NCBI GenBank assembly: GCA_903875445.1
Contig: CAIQWD010000100.1
Span: 30,742 to 94,741 of the forward strand
DNA length: 64,000 nucleotides
Source: an uncultured delta proteobacterium
GTDB taxonomy: Bacteria; Desulfobacterota; Desulfobulbia; Desulfobulbales; Desulfocapsaceae
Direction of reading: 5' to 3'
Shown: positions 9,713 through 19,150 of the stretch, in pieces
How positions within the stretch are numbered: position 1 is the first letter of the stretch
How the letters are laid out: each line of letters starts with the position of its first letter
Translations under genes and position numbers: made by a program
Notes under the pieces: model-generated
Told to the model about the DNA's origin: nothing
Seen by the model: the letters and a program-made list of their open reading frames with translations, nothing else
Database searches by the model: none

Positions 9713-10436
9713 ACAGGATGGTCTCGCCCCATTGCCGCACCGCCGACTTGGCAGCATCCCTTGCTAATAACGGTGTGTTGTTGGTTTCGCTTAAATGGGC
9801 AAGGACAGCGATATGCAGTTGACTGCCGATGAGTTCGGCGAGGAAAGCTGCCGCGTCTTCATTACTGAGATGACCCATATGAGAACGAACACGCTGTTGC
9901 AACGGCAAAGGATATGGTCCGTTTTTCAGCATTTCAAGGTTATGGTTAAATTCGAGAATAAGGGCATTGCAGCCTCTTAGTCTTTCCGCCATGAGATGCG
10001 AGACCTTGCCGGTATCGGTACAATAACCGAGACTGCTTTTACCGTCGCTGACCACAAAGCCGACCGGGTCTGCAGTATCATGGGAAATCCTAAAGGAACG
10101 CACCCAAAGGTCTTCTATCTGCACCAGATCTCCGGTCTCGAATTCCTTTGCCGCAAAAAGCTTTCCGAGTCTTTTCTCGCCGGCACTCAAGGTGCCGAAA
10201 TTTGCGTAGGTCGGAAACTTAAATTTCCTGGAAATTACCCCTGCACCACAGATATGATCATTGTGTTCGTGAGTCAGGCACAATGCCTTGATGTCCCTCA
10301 GCTCCCGGCCAATAGAATGCAAACGGGAATCAATTTCCTTACCGGAAAACCCAGCATCGATCAAAATGCCGGTCTTACCACTCTCGACGAAAACCGAATT
10401 TCCCCGACTGCCGCTGCCAAGAATTGAAAATCGCAT
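9669..10436 (-). CDS. MBL-fold metallo-hydrolase (YycJ/WalJ-like)
   Basis: A 255-residue metallo-beta-lactamase-fold hydrolase. It starts MRFSILGSGSRGNS and carries the zinc-binding motif HEHNDH at about residues 57-62, followed by later His/Asp ligands (SHDTADPVG, EFNHN, SHMGHLS). This matches the YycJ/WalJ group of putative single-strand nucleases. The start is 4 bp after the dut stop, so dut and this gene form one operon. The 3' end overlaps yhbY by 44 bp in a convergent arrangement. The exact substrate cannot be told from sequence. Confidence 0.9.
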   Translation of the reverse strand: MRFSILGSGSRGNSVFVESGKTGILIDAGFSGKEIDSRLHSIGRELRDIKALCLTHEHNDHICGAGVISRKFKFPTYANFGTLSAGEKRLGKLFAAKEFETGDLVQIEDLWVRSFRISHDTADPVGFVVSDGKSSLGYCTDTGKVSHLMAERLRGCNALILEFNHNLEMLKNGPYPLPLQQRVRSHMGHLSNEDAAAFLAELIGSQLHIAVLAHLSETNNTPLLARDAAKSAVRQWGETILFIAAQDRALPLMVI

Positions 10437-10439
10437 ACC

Positions 10440-10901
10440 CTATACCCCCGTGTGACCAAATCCCCCAGCAGCACGAGATGTCGCATCAAGACCCTCAACG
10501 AGGGTAAATCTTGCTCTGGTTACCGGCGCCAAAACCAATTGGGCAATACGGTCTCCCCGGTGAACAACGAATGGCTTTCTGCCAAGGTTGATCAGGGCAA
10601 TTTTGACTTCACCGCGATAGTCCGAATCGATAGTCCCGGGACTGTTGAGTATGGTCAAGCCATATTTGACAGCCAAGCCGCTACGCGGACGAACCTGCAG
10701 TTCATATCCGGCAGGAAGGGCGACGCCAAAGCCGGTCGGCACAAGAGCCATTTCCCCCGGTAAGATGACCAATTCATTGTGTACCGCCGCTTCAACATCC
10801 ATACCGGCAGCTCCCGCCGATTCATAACGCGGCAGATTGAGATCACGCTCAGCCGCAGGTACCAGCCAACAGATTTTCACTTCCTTCTCATGCATAACCA
10901 C
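10440..10901 (-). CDS. dut: deoxyuridine 5'-triphosphate nucleotidohydrolase (dUTPase)
   Basis: Hydrolyses dUTP to dUMP and pyrophosphate, keeping uracil out of DNA and supplying dUMP for thymidylate synthesis. The 153-residue length and all five trimeric-dUTPase motifs fit: [42 protein letters not shown] and the C-terminal Gly-rich arm GGFGHTG. It begins downstream of the pnp terminator, so it is probably transcribed separately, together with the MBL-fold hydrolase that follows 4 bp later. Confidence 0.96.
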   Translation of the reverse strand: MVMHEKEVKICWLVPAAERDLNLPRYESAGAAGMDVEAAVHNELVILPGEMALVPTGFGVALPAGYELQVRPRSGLAVKYGLTILNSPGTIDSDYRGEVKIALINLGRKPFVVHRGDRIAQLVLAPVTRARFTLVEGLDATSRAAGGFGHTGV

Positions 10902-10937
10902 CCTGCACTATAGATATTCTCAGTCTCCATCGGCGCA

Positions 10938-10971
10938 TAAAAAAAGCCGGTCCCTATGCAGGAACCGGCTT
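10938..10971 (-). terminator. Rho-independent terminator of pnp
   Basis: Read on the minus strand, an AAGCCGGTTCC/GGGACCGGCTT stem with a short loop is followed by seven T. It lies 28 bp beyond the pnp stop codon. Confidence 0.9.
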
Positions 10972-10998
10972 AGCACACACTATACTCTACTTACACGG

Positions 10999-13077
10999 CT
11001 ATTCCTCAAGCAGTGCCTTACGGCTCAGGCGAATCCTGCCACGATTGTCGACATCCAACACCTTGACCTCGATTATGTCCCCTTCCTTGACCACATCGGT
11101 AACCTTCGATACCCGTTTGATATCAAGTTCGGAGATATGCACCAGGCCATCGGTGCCCGGCAAAATCTCGACAAAGGCGCCAAAGTCCTTAATGGTTTTG
11201 ACTACGCCCTTATAAATTGCCCCAACTTCCGCCTCGGCGGTTATAGCCTTGACTCTTGCCACAAGGGCGTCCGCCTTTTCGCCGCTGAGGGCAAACATTT
11301 TCACCAGTCCGGAATCGTCAACCTCAATCTTGGCGTCGAACTCGGCGGACAGCTCCTTGATGATCTTACCCCCCGGTCCGATGAGATCGCGAATCTTGTC
11401 AGGATTGATCTTGTGGACCATATATTTCGGGGCATGCTCGGCGACTTCATCGCGGGATTTGGAGATACTCTTCTTCATCTCGGCAAGGATGTGGATACGA
11501 CCATCTTTCGCTTGAGCAAGGGCTTTGCCCATGATTTGTCGATCAACCCCATCGATCTTGATATCCATCTGCAGCGAGGTAATGCCTTCGCCGGTACCTA
11601 CTACCTTAAAATCCATGTCACCGAGATGATCTTCGTCACCGAGGATATCGGAAAGAATTACGACCTTGTCACCTTCCTTGATGAGACCCATGGCAATACC
11701 CGACACCGGGCTTTTCAAAGGAACTCCTGCATCCATCATGGCCATACTGCCGCCACACACGGTGGCCATGGAAGAAGAGCCATTCGATTCGAGAACCTCC
11801 GACACAATCCGGATTGAATATGGGAAATCCTCCTCAGCCGGGAGAACCGCCTCAAGACCGCGGGTCGCCAGGTTGCCGTGACCGATATCCCGACGTGATG
11901 GTCCGCGCAGGCCGCGAACCTCACCGACGCAGTATGGGGGGAAATTGTAATGTAGCATGAAACGGTTGATGACTTCGCCGTGCAGGGTTTCCACCCGTTG
12001 TTTATCCCGTTCACTGCCAAGAGTTGTCGAAACCAACGCTTGCGTCTCGCCGCGGGTAAACAAGGCCGAACCGTGGGTTCGCGGCAGGTATCCGGTCTCA
12101 CAGGAAATATCTCTTATTTGATCGAATTTTCTCCCGCCTATCCTGATTTGGCTATTGACGACTTTGTCGCGCATGAAGGATTTTTTGTAGGCAGAGAGTA
12201 ATTCGCTAACTTCCTTGCTGCGTCCTTTCTCCGGGTCGAGGGCGGCAACAACCTCCTGCTTCAGTTGGTCATACACGCGGCCACGTTCAAGTTTATCGAA
12301 AGTATTAAATACCTTGTCCATTCCGGCTGCGGCAAGAGATTGCACCTTGGCTCGCAAATCTTCGTCAACCGGCATTGTTTCTACCGGGCGCTTCGGTTTT
12401 CCGGACGACTTCTGTAACTGCTCCTGCAAGTCAATGAGAGGCTGGAGATGCTCAAATGCATGGAAGATACCGGCCAGGACCTCGTCTTCACCGAGTTCAT
12501 CGGCCTTACCCTCAACCATGACAACGGCATTACGGGTACAGGCAACAACGATATCCATTGATGAATTTTTCAGCTCGGAAATCGTCGGATTAAGGACATA
12601 ATGACCATCGATGTAACCGACACGCCCCCCGGCCACAGGACCGCCGAACGGAATATCGGAAAGGGTCAGGGCACATGAAGCGCCGGTCAGTGCCAAGATA
12701 TCCGGTTGCACATCCGGATCAGCGGAAAGAACGGTGGCGATAACCTGGGTTTCGGCAGAATAGCCGTCAGCAAAAAGAGGCCGCAACGGGCGGTCGATAA
12801 TTCTGCAGGTCAAGACCTCGGTGTCGCTCGGTCGACCAATTTCCCGGCGGAAATAATTGCCGGGAATTCTGCCCACGGCAGCAAGTTTTTCCTGATATTC
12901 GATAGTCAGAGGCAAAAATCCGGCCTCCGGTTTGTTCTCGCCGGCACCAACGGCGGTAACCAGCACCATGGTATCCCCCGATCGTATGACGATTGATCCT
13001 GATGCCTGCTTGGCAATTTTTCCTGTCTCGATGGAAATAATTTTACCACCGATTTCTGCTTCAACTCTTTTCAACAT
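10999..13077 (-). CDS. pnp: polyribonucleotide nucleotidyltransferase (PNPase)
   Basis: Phosphorolytic 3'-5' exoribonuclease that degrades mRNA, usually as a trimer. I set the start at 13077 (MLKRVEAEIGGK), preceded by GGAG at good spacing, giving 692 residues; a farther upstream start would add 15 unlikely residues. Two RNase PH domains (about 10-230 and 320-540, with FPPYCVGEVRG and ILSDILGDEDHLGDMDFKV) are followed by a KH domain (about 555-615, IGPGGKIIKEL) and an S1 domain (about 625-692, YKGVVKTIKDFGAFVEI). It is the last gene of the rimP-to-pnp cluster, directly after rpsO and its terminator. Confidence 0.97.
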   Translation of the reverse strand: MLKRVEAEIGGKIISIETGKIAKQASGSIVIRSGDTMVLVTAVGAGENKPEAGFLPLTIEYQEKLAAVGRIPGNYFRREIGRPSDTEVLTCRIIDRPLRPLFADGYSAETQVIATVLSADPDVQPDILALTGASCALTLSDIPFGGPVAGGRVGYIDGHYVLNPTISELKNSSMDIVVACTRNAVVMVEGKADELGEDEVLAGIFHAFEHLQPLIDLQEQLQKSSGKPKRPVETMPVDEDLRAKVQSLAAAGMDKVFNTFDKLERGRVYDQLKQEVVAALDPEKGRSKEVSELLSAYKKSFMRDKVVNSQIRIGGRKFDQIRDISCETGYLPRTHGSALFTRGETQALVSTTLGSERDKQRVETLHGEVINRFMLHYNFPPYCVGEVRGLRGPSRRDIGHGNLATRGLEAVLPAEEDFPYSIRIVSEVLESNGSSSMATVCGGSMAMMDAGVPLKSPVSGIAMGLIKEGDKVVILSDILGDEDHLGDMDFKVVGTGEGITSLQMDIKIDGVDRQIMGKALAQAKDGRIHILAEMKKSISKSRDEVAEHAPKYMVHKINPDKIRDLIGPGGKIIKELSAEFDAKIEVDDSGLVKMFALSGEKADALVARVKAITAEAEVGAIYKGVVKTIKDFGAFVEILPGTDGLVHISELDIKRVSKVTDVVKEGDIIEVKVLDVDNRGRIRLSRKALLEE

Positions 13078-13183
13078 GTTTTCTCCAGATGTTTGTAGCA
13101 TCAGGGAAGGGCGCAGCGCCAATTTCTCCGACTGGATTATCCACCAGCCCCGTATGCTCTTTTTTTCGGAATTCCATAAACAA

Positions 13184-13224
13184 CAAAAACCTCAAACAGT
13201 TCTTAAAGATTGAACTGTTTGAGG
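13184..13224 (-). terminator. Rho-independent terminator between rpsO and pnp
   Basis: A perfect 13-bp stem (CCTCAAACAGTTC paired with GAACTGTTTGAGG, 13190-13202 and 13212-13224) with a 9-nt loop is followed on the minus strand by five T. It should partly uncouple pnp from the upstream genes, as in the classic rpsO-pnp arrangement. Confidence 0.9.
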
Positions 13225-13275
13225 TAATAAAACAGCACTATACCCTGAACCGCAAACGGCCCGGTCAACAAAGAA

Positions 13276-13545
13276 CTACTTCCGCAGATTGAGTTCCTTG
13301 AGCATGGTTCGGTACTTATCGAGGTTTTTCTTCTTCAGATAATCAAGCAGACTGCGGCGCTGACCGACCAATTTCAGGAGACCCTGCCGTGAGTGATGAT
13401 CCTTTTGGTGAACTTTGAAATGCTCGGTGAGATATTCAATACGATCGGTGAGAAGAGCAATCTGCACCTCGGAAGACCCGGTATCGGTGGGATGGGTCTT
13501 GAATCTTTCAATGATTTCGTTTTTCTTTACTGCTGAGTGTGCCAC
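13276..13545 (-). CDS. rpsO: 30S ribosomal protein S15
   Basis: Full-length 89-residue S15, a primary 16S rRNA-binding protein of the small subunit platform. Diagnostic sequence includes [37 protein letters not shown] and [10 protein letters not shown]. The ATG is preceded by AGGAGG at good spacing. S15 commonly represses its own translation by binding the leader; the 133-bp gap upstream contains a small perfect hairpin but I cannot model a pseudoknot. Confidence 0.97.
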   Translation of the reverse strand: MAHSAVKKNEIIERFKTHPTDTGSSEVQIALLTDRIEYLTEHFKVHQKDHHSRQGLLKLVGQRRSLLDYLKKKNLDKYRTMLKELNLRK

Positions 13546-13629
13546 GACAATCCTCCTGGATGTATAATAAATGTAAATATTCGGTAGATAAATGTAACAA
13601 CAAAAAATTCCGTCCGGAGACGAAGAGGG

Positions 13630-13644
13630 TGCATCTTAGATGCA
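13630..13644. other. perfect short hairpin in the truB-rpsO gap
   Basis: TGCATCT, one base, AGATGCA: a perfect 15-bp palindrome about 85 bp upstream of rpsO. It may be part of the rpsO leader or a processing site. No T-run follows on either strand, so it is not an intrinsic terminator. Confidence 0.4.
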
Positions 13645-13678
13645 ATCCGTCCGTGCACACACTAGCCAACTCGGGTGA

Positions 13679-14410
13679 TTATTGCAAGAGTTTACACGCC
13701 CCTTCGACAGATATCATCGCATTCATGCAGTGCTCCAAGGCCTGCTCACCGCCAAGTTCGTCCCAGCCAAGGCTCCCGTCAAGAGAAAAACAGCCGCTCC
13801 TGATCCGCCGCAATTGGATCAGATGTGCCCCGCAGCCCAGATGTCTGCCTATATCGGCAGCGAGCGACCGGATATAGGTACCCTTACTGCAAATAACCCT
13901 GATAGCTAGGGTGGCACCGTCTCCTCCTACAGCGGCGTTGCCATCGGTGCGTTCGAGAAGCTTGATGTCCACCGCCCGCGCCTCCTTGGTAACAGCTATG
14001 CCCTTTCGGGCATAATAATAAAGAGGTTTCCCCTGATGCTTCAATGCCGAATAGGCAGGCGGCGTCTGCAATTGCTTACCCCGAAAATGGAGGAGACACT
14101 CTTCAATGGTTGACGCGGCAATGGTTCCCACCGACTGACAGCCGGTTATCGCTCCTTCCGTATCAAGAGTCTCGGTCTCCACCCCCAACAACAAGGTGGC
14201 CAGATATTCTTTATCCCCATCCATGAGCCCGGAAATAAGCCGGGTAGCCGGTCGCCCCGCACACAGCACCAGGAGCCCGGTAGCAAAGGGATCGAGGGTT
14301 CCGGCGTGTCCGACCTTCTTCATTTGTAAAATCCGCCGAAGCCTGCTCACCACAGCAAAAGATGTGATTCCGACAGGTTTATCGATGAGAAAAACACCCG
14401 CTTCAAACAT
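13679..14410 (-). CDS. truB: tRNA pseudouridine(55) synthase
   Basis: Converts U55 of the tRNA T-loop to pseudouridine. The 243-residue protein has the N-terminal signature DKPVGITSFAVV, the catalytic Asp in GTLDPFATGLL (about residue 40), YSALKHQGKPLYYYAR and the KGTYIRSLAADIG motif. The C-terminal PUA domain appears short or absent, as in many compact bacterial TruB proteins. It sits 63 bp after nrnA in the cluster. Confidence 0.96.
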   Translation of the reverse strand: MFEAGVFLIDKPVGITSFAVVSRLRRILQMKKVGHAGTLDPFATGLLVLCAGRPATRLISGLMDGDKEYLATLLLGVETETLDTEGAITGCQSVGTIAASTIEECLLHFRGKQLQTPPAYSALKHQGKPLYYYARKGIAVTKEARAVDIKLLERTDGNAAVGGDGATLAIRVICSKGTYIRSLAADIGRHLGCGAHLIQLRRIRSGCFSLDGSLGWDELGGEQALEHCMNAMISVEGACKLLQ

Positions 14411-14473
14411 GCGGCAGCAAAACAGGTGGTTGGTACTTTGTCCAAAAGAAAGTAATCAAGCTGTTTGTTCCCC

Positions 14474-15478
14474 TCATACCAAAGCCCTGCACAAGGCGTC
14501 CTGAACTTCCTTCTGTACCTGTTGGATGGACTTGCCAAAGCTGCGAAATCCAGCGGCGTTACGATGCCCGCCTCCATCAAACTCTTTTGCAACCGTCGCC
14601 ACATCACATTGCCCTTTGGCCCGCATGCTGACTGCAACGATGTCGTTGCCGGTTTCTTTGAGCAGCACCGCCACCTTGACCGAATAGAGCGACCGAGGAA
14701 GATCGACAAAGCCTTCGACGTCCTGAATAGTGGCACCACTCTCTTCGAGCATTTTTCCGGACACATGCATAAAAGCGATCTGATCTCGGGCACAGAGGGT
14801 TATGGTTGCTAGAACCATTTGCATGAGCTTCAGCCGCTCAACACTGTATTTGTCATACAGATGACTGCCGACCTCCTCCGGTCGCACGCCTTTTTCAAGA
14901 AGGTCGGCGGCGATATGCATAGTTCGAGGGGTGGTACATTCATAGCGAAAGGAGCCACTATCGGTGCAGATTGCCACATACAAATTGTACGCACAATTAT
15001 AGCTGATTGGTGCGTTCAGGGCCTGTGCCAATTCATAAATCATTTCACCGGTAGAAGAACGGTATGGATCAACCCAGCTGATCGTCCCGAAGGCCCGGTG
15101 CGACCGATGGTGGTCAATAACCAGGAAAGGCTCGATTTTTAAAAACTCGGATTTGGATTTACCAAGCCGATCGTCATCTCCACAGTCGAGACCGACCATA
15201 AGAATATCCTCTCCGGCTTCGACTACAAATTCTCGAAAGTCAGCAAGACTGGTATTGGCCCGCTCGGTGTCCGGCAAGAAATCGTAATGATGGGAGACCG
15301 GTTCTTCAAGAAAGCAGAAGACTTTTTTCCCAAGAGCATAGAGAATATCGGCAAGCGCGAAAAGAGATCCGAGGGCGTCGCCATCCGGATGGGAATGGGT
15401 AAGCAGGACTATATGCGTCGCGCCATGGATTTCTGCAAGCAACCGTTCAGGGATTATCCTTTCGGGATTCTCGTTCAT
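14474..15478 (-). CDS. nrnA: DHH-family oligoribonuclease / pAp phosphatase
   Basis: Degrades 2-5-mer RNA and dephosphorylates 3'-phosphoadenosine 5'-phosphate. The 334-residue protein has the metal-binding motifs of the DHH family, THSHPDGDALGS (about 28-39), GLDCGDDDRLG and VIDHHRSH. The C-terminal DHHA1 motif is GGGHRNAAGF. It starts inside the end of rbfA (32-bp overlap), implying translational coupling. This infB-rbfA-nrnA-truB order is common in bacteria that lack Orn. Confidence 0.93.
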   Translation of the reverse strand: MNENPERIIPERLLAEIHGATHIVLLTHSHPDGDALGSLFALADILYALGKKVFCFLEEPVSHHYDFLPDTERANTSLADFREFVVEAGEDILMVGLDCGDDDRLGKSKSEFLKIEPFLVIDHHRSHRAFGTISWVDPYRSSTGEMIYELAQALNAPISYNCAYNLYVAICTDSGSFRYECTTPRTMHIAADLLEKGVRPEEVGSHLYDKYSVERLKLMQMVLATITLCARDQIAFMHVSGKMLEESGATIQDVEGFVDLPRSLYSVKVAVLLKETGNDIVAVSMRAKGQCDVATVAKEFDGGGHRNAAGFRSFGKSIQQVQKEVQDALCRALV

Positions 15479-15869
15479 TGGCTATTTCCTGAAAAATTTC
15501 TTCCAACTCAGCAACTTTTTCCACTACATCATCATATCGAAAATGAAGATCAGGTGTAAAGCGCAAATTGAGGGTCCGGGCAATATGGCTGCGCATAAAT
15601 CCCTTGGCGCGTTGCAGTCCCTTTTCAGCCTCCTTGGCCTCTTTACTATCTCCCAGTACGGTAAAAAAAACCAGGGCAAGGCTCAGGTCGTCGTTGACCT
15701 CAACCCGCGAGATGTTGATGTTGTGCAGGCGGGGATCCCGTACCTTGCTGATAACCAGGATCGCCAATTCATTTCTGATCGCCTCCGCCACCCGGGATGG
15801 GCGTTTCTGTTCATTTTTGCCCCCGACCCCAAGGGAGTCGAGTGTCTTCTTGGGATCCCACGTCTTCAC
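15447..15869 (-). CDS. rbfA: 30S ribosome-binding factor A
   Basis: Late 30S assembly factor that binds near helix 1 of 16S rRNA. The core is typical: RVAEAIRNELAILVI, RDPRLHNINISRVEV, LSLALVFFTVLG, GLQRAKGFMRSHIARTLNLR and PDLHFRYDD. The frame has a 30-residue N-terminal extension (MKTWDPKKTLDSLG...), which may or may not be translated; no better internal start is visible. It lies between infB and nrnA and overlaps the latter by 32 bp. Confidence 0.93.
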   Translation of the reverse strand: MKTWDPKKTLDSLGVGGKNEQKRPSRVAEAIRNELAILVISKVRDPRLHNINISRVEVNDDLSLALVFFTVLGDSKEAKEAEKGLQRAKGFMRSHIARTLNLRFTPDLHFRYDDVVEKVAELEEIFQEIANERESRKDNP

Positions 15870-15887
15870 GAGTAAACCTTCCTGTTT

Positions 15888-15949
15888 AGGGGCCGTTAAG
15901 AAATAACTCCTACCATTTTGGTCATTTCTTTACGGCCCCTTATGCCGTT
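15888..15949 (+). repeat. palindromic repeat family A, copy 2
   Basis: AGGGGCCGTTAAGAAAT ... ATTTCTTTACGGCCCCT (15888-15940) with tail TATGCCGTT (15941-15949). Compared with copies 1, 3 and 4, the stem base A at position 4 is G here and its partner T is C, so base pairing is kept. It lies inside the infB-rbfA intergenic gap and will therefore be transcribed as a hairpin in the superoperon mRNA. Confidence 0.85.
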
Positions 15950-15987
15950 CATGATAGAAAAACGGAATTTTGATTATTGTGCAACGG

Positions 15988-18834
15988 CTAAAGAGTTGCT
16001 TCAACTTCGTTCATAACAAAGGCCTCAAGATTGTCGCCAATCTTGATATCATTAAACTTCTCGACCCCGATACCGCACTCAAAGCCGGAGAGCACCTCTT
16101 TCACATCATCCTTGAACCTCCGAAGAGATTCGATTTTGCCGGTAAAAATGACTACCCCTTCACGCAGTACGCGAATCTTGGCAGTGCGCAGAATCTTGCC
16201 GTCGAGAACGGAACAACCGGCGATTGTTCCAACCTTCGGGACGCTGAAGATCTCGCGGACTTCGGCCATGCCGATGACCTGCTCTTCATAGGTCGGCTCA
16301 AGCATGCCGACCATCGCTTTGCGAATATCGTCGAGGGCATGATAGATGACATCGTATGACCTAACATCGACGTTTTCCTTGACCGCCAGTTCCTTGACCT
16401 TAGCAATCGGCCTGACGTTAAAGCCGATAATAATCGCATCCGAAGCGGACGCCAGCAGGATATCCGATTCGGTAATCGTGCCGGTACCTTCGTGCAGGAT
16501 TCTGACCTTGATCAATTTGGTGGAGAGATCTTCTGCCGCTTTGGCAAAGGCCTCAAGTGTTCCTTGGACATCGGCCCTGAGAACGACGCGCAGTTCCTGA
16601 ACATCGGCCTCACTCATCTGTTCAAACAGTTTATCTAGGGAGATCTTGCTGTTAGCGCCAAGCTCAGTTTCCCTGGCCTTCAGTGCCCGCACCTGGGAAA
16701 CACTCCGGGCCATCTTCTCGTCGGTGACTACCACGAATTCGTCGCCGGCACTTGGTACCCCGGAAAGTCCCTGAACCTCTACCGGGATGGAAGGTCCAGC
16801 CTCTTTAATTTTCCGGCCCTTGTCGTCGAGCATGGCCTTGACCTTGCCGCTATGCTGACCAACGACAAAATAGTCACCTGCTTGCAGCGTTCCTTCTTGG
16901 ATGAGCACTGTTGCGACCGGCCCCCTGCCCTTATGCAGCTGCGCTTCGATTACCCGGCCCCTGGCCTTTCTGGTCGAATCGGCACGCAACTCAAGAACCT
17001 CCGCCAGCACCTGAATCGATTCAAGAAGATTATCTATGCCTATGTTCTTTTTCGCCGAGGTCTCACAGTACATGGTCTGACCGCCCCAATCTTCCGGCAT
17101 GAGGTTGAGATCGGAAAGTTCGCGTTTGACCCTGTCGATATCGGCATTTTCTTTGTCGATTTTGTTTACCGCCACGATAATCGGCACATTGGCCGCCTGG
17201 GCATGATTGATCGCTTCTCGGGTCTGATCCATGACGCCGTCATCGGCGGCGACAACCAGGATGACGATATCGGTCACCTGGGCACCGCGTGACCGCATCT
17301 CGGTAAAGGCGGCATGGCCGGGTGTATCGACAAAGGTCACATCGCCGGAACTCGACCGTACATGGTAGGCACCGATATGCTGGGTTATGCCACCCGCCTC
17401 GCCCAAGGCGACATCCGTTTTGCGGATGGCATCGAGGATCGAGGTTTTGCCGTGATCGACATGGCCCATAACGGTAACAACCGGCGAACGCAGCAGTCTC
17501 TCGCCACCTTCTTCCGATTCTTGGAGGAGTTGAACACCTATCTCTTCGGTAATTCCCTGCTCTACTTCATAGCCGAAATCGGCGGCAATGAGCATGGCGG
17601 TCTCGGTATCGACCAGCTGATTGATGGTGGCCATGACTCCAAGGCCCATGAGCTTGCCGATCACCTCACTGGCTTTGATCTTCATACGCTGGGCAAGATC
17701 CCCGACGCTGATCATCTCAAAAACCTTGAAACGCTTCTTGCTGGCCTTCATTTCCGCGGCAGGAGTAACAATTTTGGGCATTTTTCTGCCTCGTTTGCCG
17801 CGCCGCAGATTGCCCTCACGATCAAGATAATCTTGTGCGAAATGGGTGAACTTGACGTTCTTCTGGCCTTTTTTGCCGCCACGCCGAAATTCACTGTCCT
17901 TATCGGAATCCCCTTCAGTGATCTTTTTACCCTTTTTCTTAAGCCGCGATGCCTCATCGGTTGCTGCGACAACCGGATCCTCATGGCCGGCAGGACCAGA
18001 CCGTCTCTGCGGCGGTGGTTTCACCACTTTTTTCTTGGGTCGGGCAGATGGTGTCTCCTCAACTGCCACCGGCAATTCGATGGTACGAACCACCCTGGCC
18101 ATAGATTTCTTCGGAAACGGTTTCTTTTCCCTTTTGTCCTTTGGCTCGGGACGCGCAAAGGATGTGATATGCCCGGTGGTGGCCTCGCGCGATGGCGATG
18201 GAATTGGTTTTTCCTCTGACTTTACCTGGACCTGTTCCTCGTTTTTTTCATTTGCAGCATGGAAATCGGTTTTTTCATGCTGCGCTTTCGGCGCTTCATT
18301 CTTTGAAATCACCCTGGCGTGTTGATAATCAACCTGTTGTGGATTTTCAACCGGCTTAGGTGCCTGCTGCGTACTCTCTTCAGGGGTCGCGATAGTTGCG
18401 GAGGGTTCGGACAATTCGACAACCCTTTCCGAAATGGAGTGCGATGCGACCACAACGTGTTGTTCATCGACTGCCCCTGGCGGAGTGGGTTGTGCTTCGG
18501 TTGCCTGCAATTCAGGATTTTCCACCGGGTGTTCGGAGTCAAGTTCAACGCCGCTCGTATCATCAACTACGGCAACCGGTCGACGTCGAATAACCGTCGA
18601 TTTGCGGCGAATCACTGTCTGCCTATCACTTTCGCCGGCACCGGCAACACGTTTGTCTACTCGCTCGGAATGAGCCGATTTCTGGAGTGCATTCCTGATA
18701 CTCTCAGCCGTTTCGTCGTCAACCGATGAACTGTGCCCCTTAATATCAAAGCCCAATTCCAACAACTTGTCGGCTAACGCTTTACTGCTCATGCCGGCCT
18801 CCTTGGCCAGCTCATACACCCTGATTCTGCTCAT
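15988..18834 (-). CDS. infB: translation initiation factor IF-2
   Basis: GTPase that places initiator tRNA on the ribosome. The 948-residue length is typical of proteobacterial IF-2 with a long N-terminus. Residues 1-50 are an IF2_N module ([18 protein letters not shown]). A low-complexity charged linker rich in Glu, Lys and Pro runs to about 330, then a second N-terminal module ([21 protein letters not shown]). The G domain begins at about 455 with GHVDHGKT, followed by DTPGH and NKID. Two beta-barrel domains and the C-terminal fMet-tRNA-binding domain complete the protein. It follows ylxR and precedes rbfA. Confidence 0.97.
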   Translation of the reverse strand: MSRIRVYELAKEAGMSSKALADKLLELGFDIKGHSSSVDDETAESIRNALQKSAHSERVDKRVAGAGESDRQTVIRRKSTVIRRRPVAVVDDTSGVELDSEHPVENPELQATEAQPTPPGAVDEQHVVVASHSISERVVELSEPSATIATPEESTQQAPKPVENPQQVDYQHARVISKNEAPKAQHEKTDFHAANEKNEEQVQVKSEEKPIPSPSREATTGHITSFARPEPKDKREKKPFPKKSMARVVRTIELPVAVEETPSARPKKKVVKPPPQRRSGPAGHEDPVVAATDEASRLKKKGKKITEGDSDKDSEFRRGGKKGQKNVKFTHFAQDYLDREGNLRRGKRGRKMPKIVTPAAEMKASKKRFKVFEMISVGDLAQRMKIKASEVIGKLMGLGVMATINQLVDTETAMLIAADFGYEVEQGITEEIGVQLLQESEEGGERLLRSPVVTVMGHVDHGKTSILDAIRKTDVALGEAGGITQHIGAYHVRSSSGDVTFVDTPGHAAFTEMRSRGAQVTDIVILVVAADDGVMDQTREAINHAQAANVPIIVAVNKIDKENADIDRVKRELSDLNLMPEDWGGQTMYCETSAKKNIGIDNLLESIQVLAEVLELRADSTRKARGRVIEAQLHKGRGPVATVLIQEGTLQAGDYFVVGQHSGKVKAMLDDKGRKIKEAGPSIPVEVQGLSGVPSAGDEFVVVTDEKMARSVSQVRALKARETELGANSKISLDKLFEQMSEADVQELRVVLRADVQGTLEAFAKAAEDLSTKLIKVRILHEGTGTITESDILLASASDAIIIGFNVRPIAKVKELAVKENVDVRSYDVIYHALDDIRKAMVGMLEPTYEEQVIGMAEVREIFSVPKVGTIAGCSVLDGKILRTAKIRVLREGVVIFTGKIESLRRFKDDVKEVLSGFECGIGVEKFNDIKIGDNLEAFVMNEVEATL

Positions 18835-18936
18835 CCGTGACTCCCGTATTGCATCGAAAAAGTAAATTCACCTGCGATTTGACTGTCAGCCGTGTGCCGC
18901 AGTCTCCAGCAGGCAAATAATTTTAAATCTCTTTGG

Positions 18937-19140
18937 TTAAAGACGAAACATTCTTTTCCATTTTTTTCTCTCTTTGAAAAAGGTCCGGCAACACCTCTCC
19001 TCGCCGCAACAGTAAGCTCCTCGCCCCGGCAGAGACTGCCGCGGGTCTTGTATCGGCATCTCCACTCGCCATACAAAACGCCGGAGTTCCTGTTTGGGTC
19101 TTTTCATTCCGCAGGAGACACAGGTTCTTTGCATCACCAC
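18937..19140 (-). CDS. ylxR: YlxR (DUF448) family RNA-binding protein
   Basis: A 67-residue protein with the diagnostic YlxR signature: RTCVSCGMKRPKQEL near the start and LPGRGAYCC in the middle. YlxR is a small nucleic-acid-binding protein nearly always encoded between nusA and infB, exactly as here. The frame opens with GTG-GTG-ATG; AGGA lies 8 bases before the first GTG. The overlapping minus-strand frame 18831-19076 shows no family features and is a shadow. About 100 bp separate its stop from infB. Confidence 0.88.
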   Translation of the reverse strand: MVMQRTCVSCGMKRPKQELRRFVWRVEMPIQDPRQSLPGRGAYCCGEERCCRTFFKERKKWKRMFRL

Positions 19141-19150
19141 AGCAATTTTC

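Noticed and set aside
17314..18219. Long plus-strand frame (301 codons) opposite infB
   Set aside because: Antisense shadow of a GC-rich gene; the infB protein is unmistakable on the minus strand.
18831..19076. 81-codon minus-strand frame overlapping ylxR
   Set aside because: It is a different frame of the ylxR region; the YlxR signature is in the other frame.
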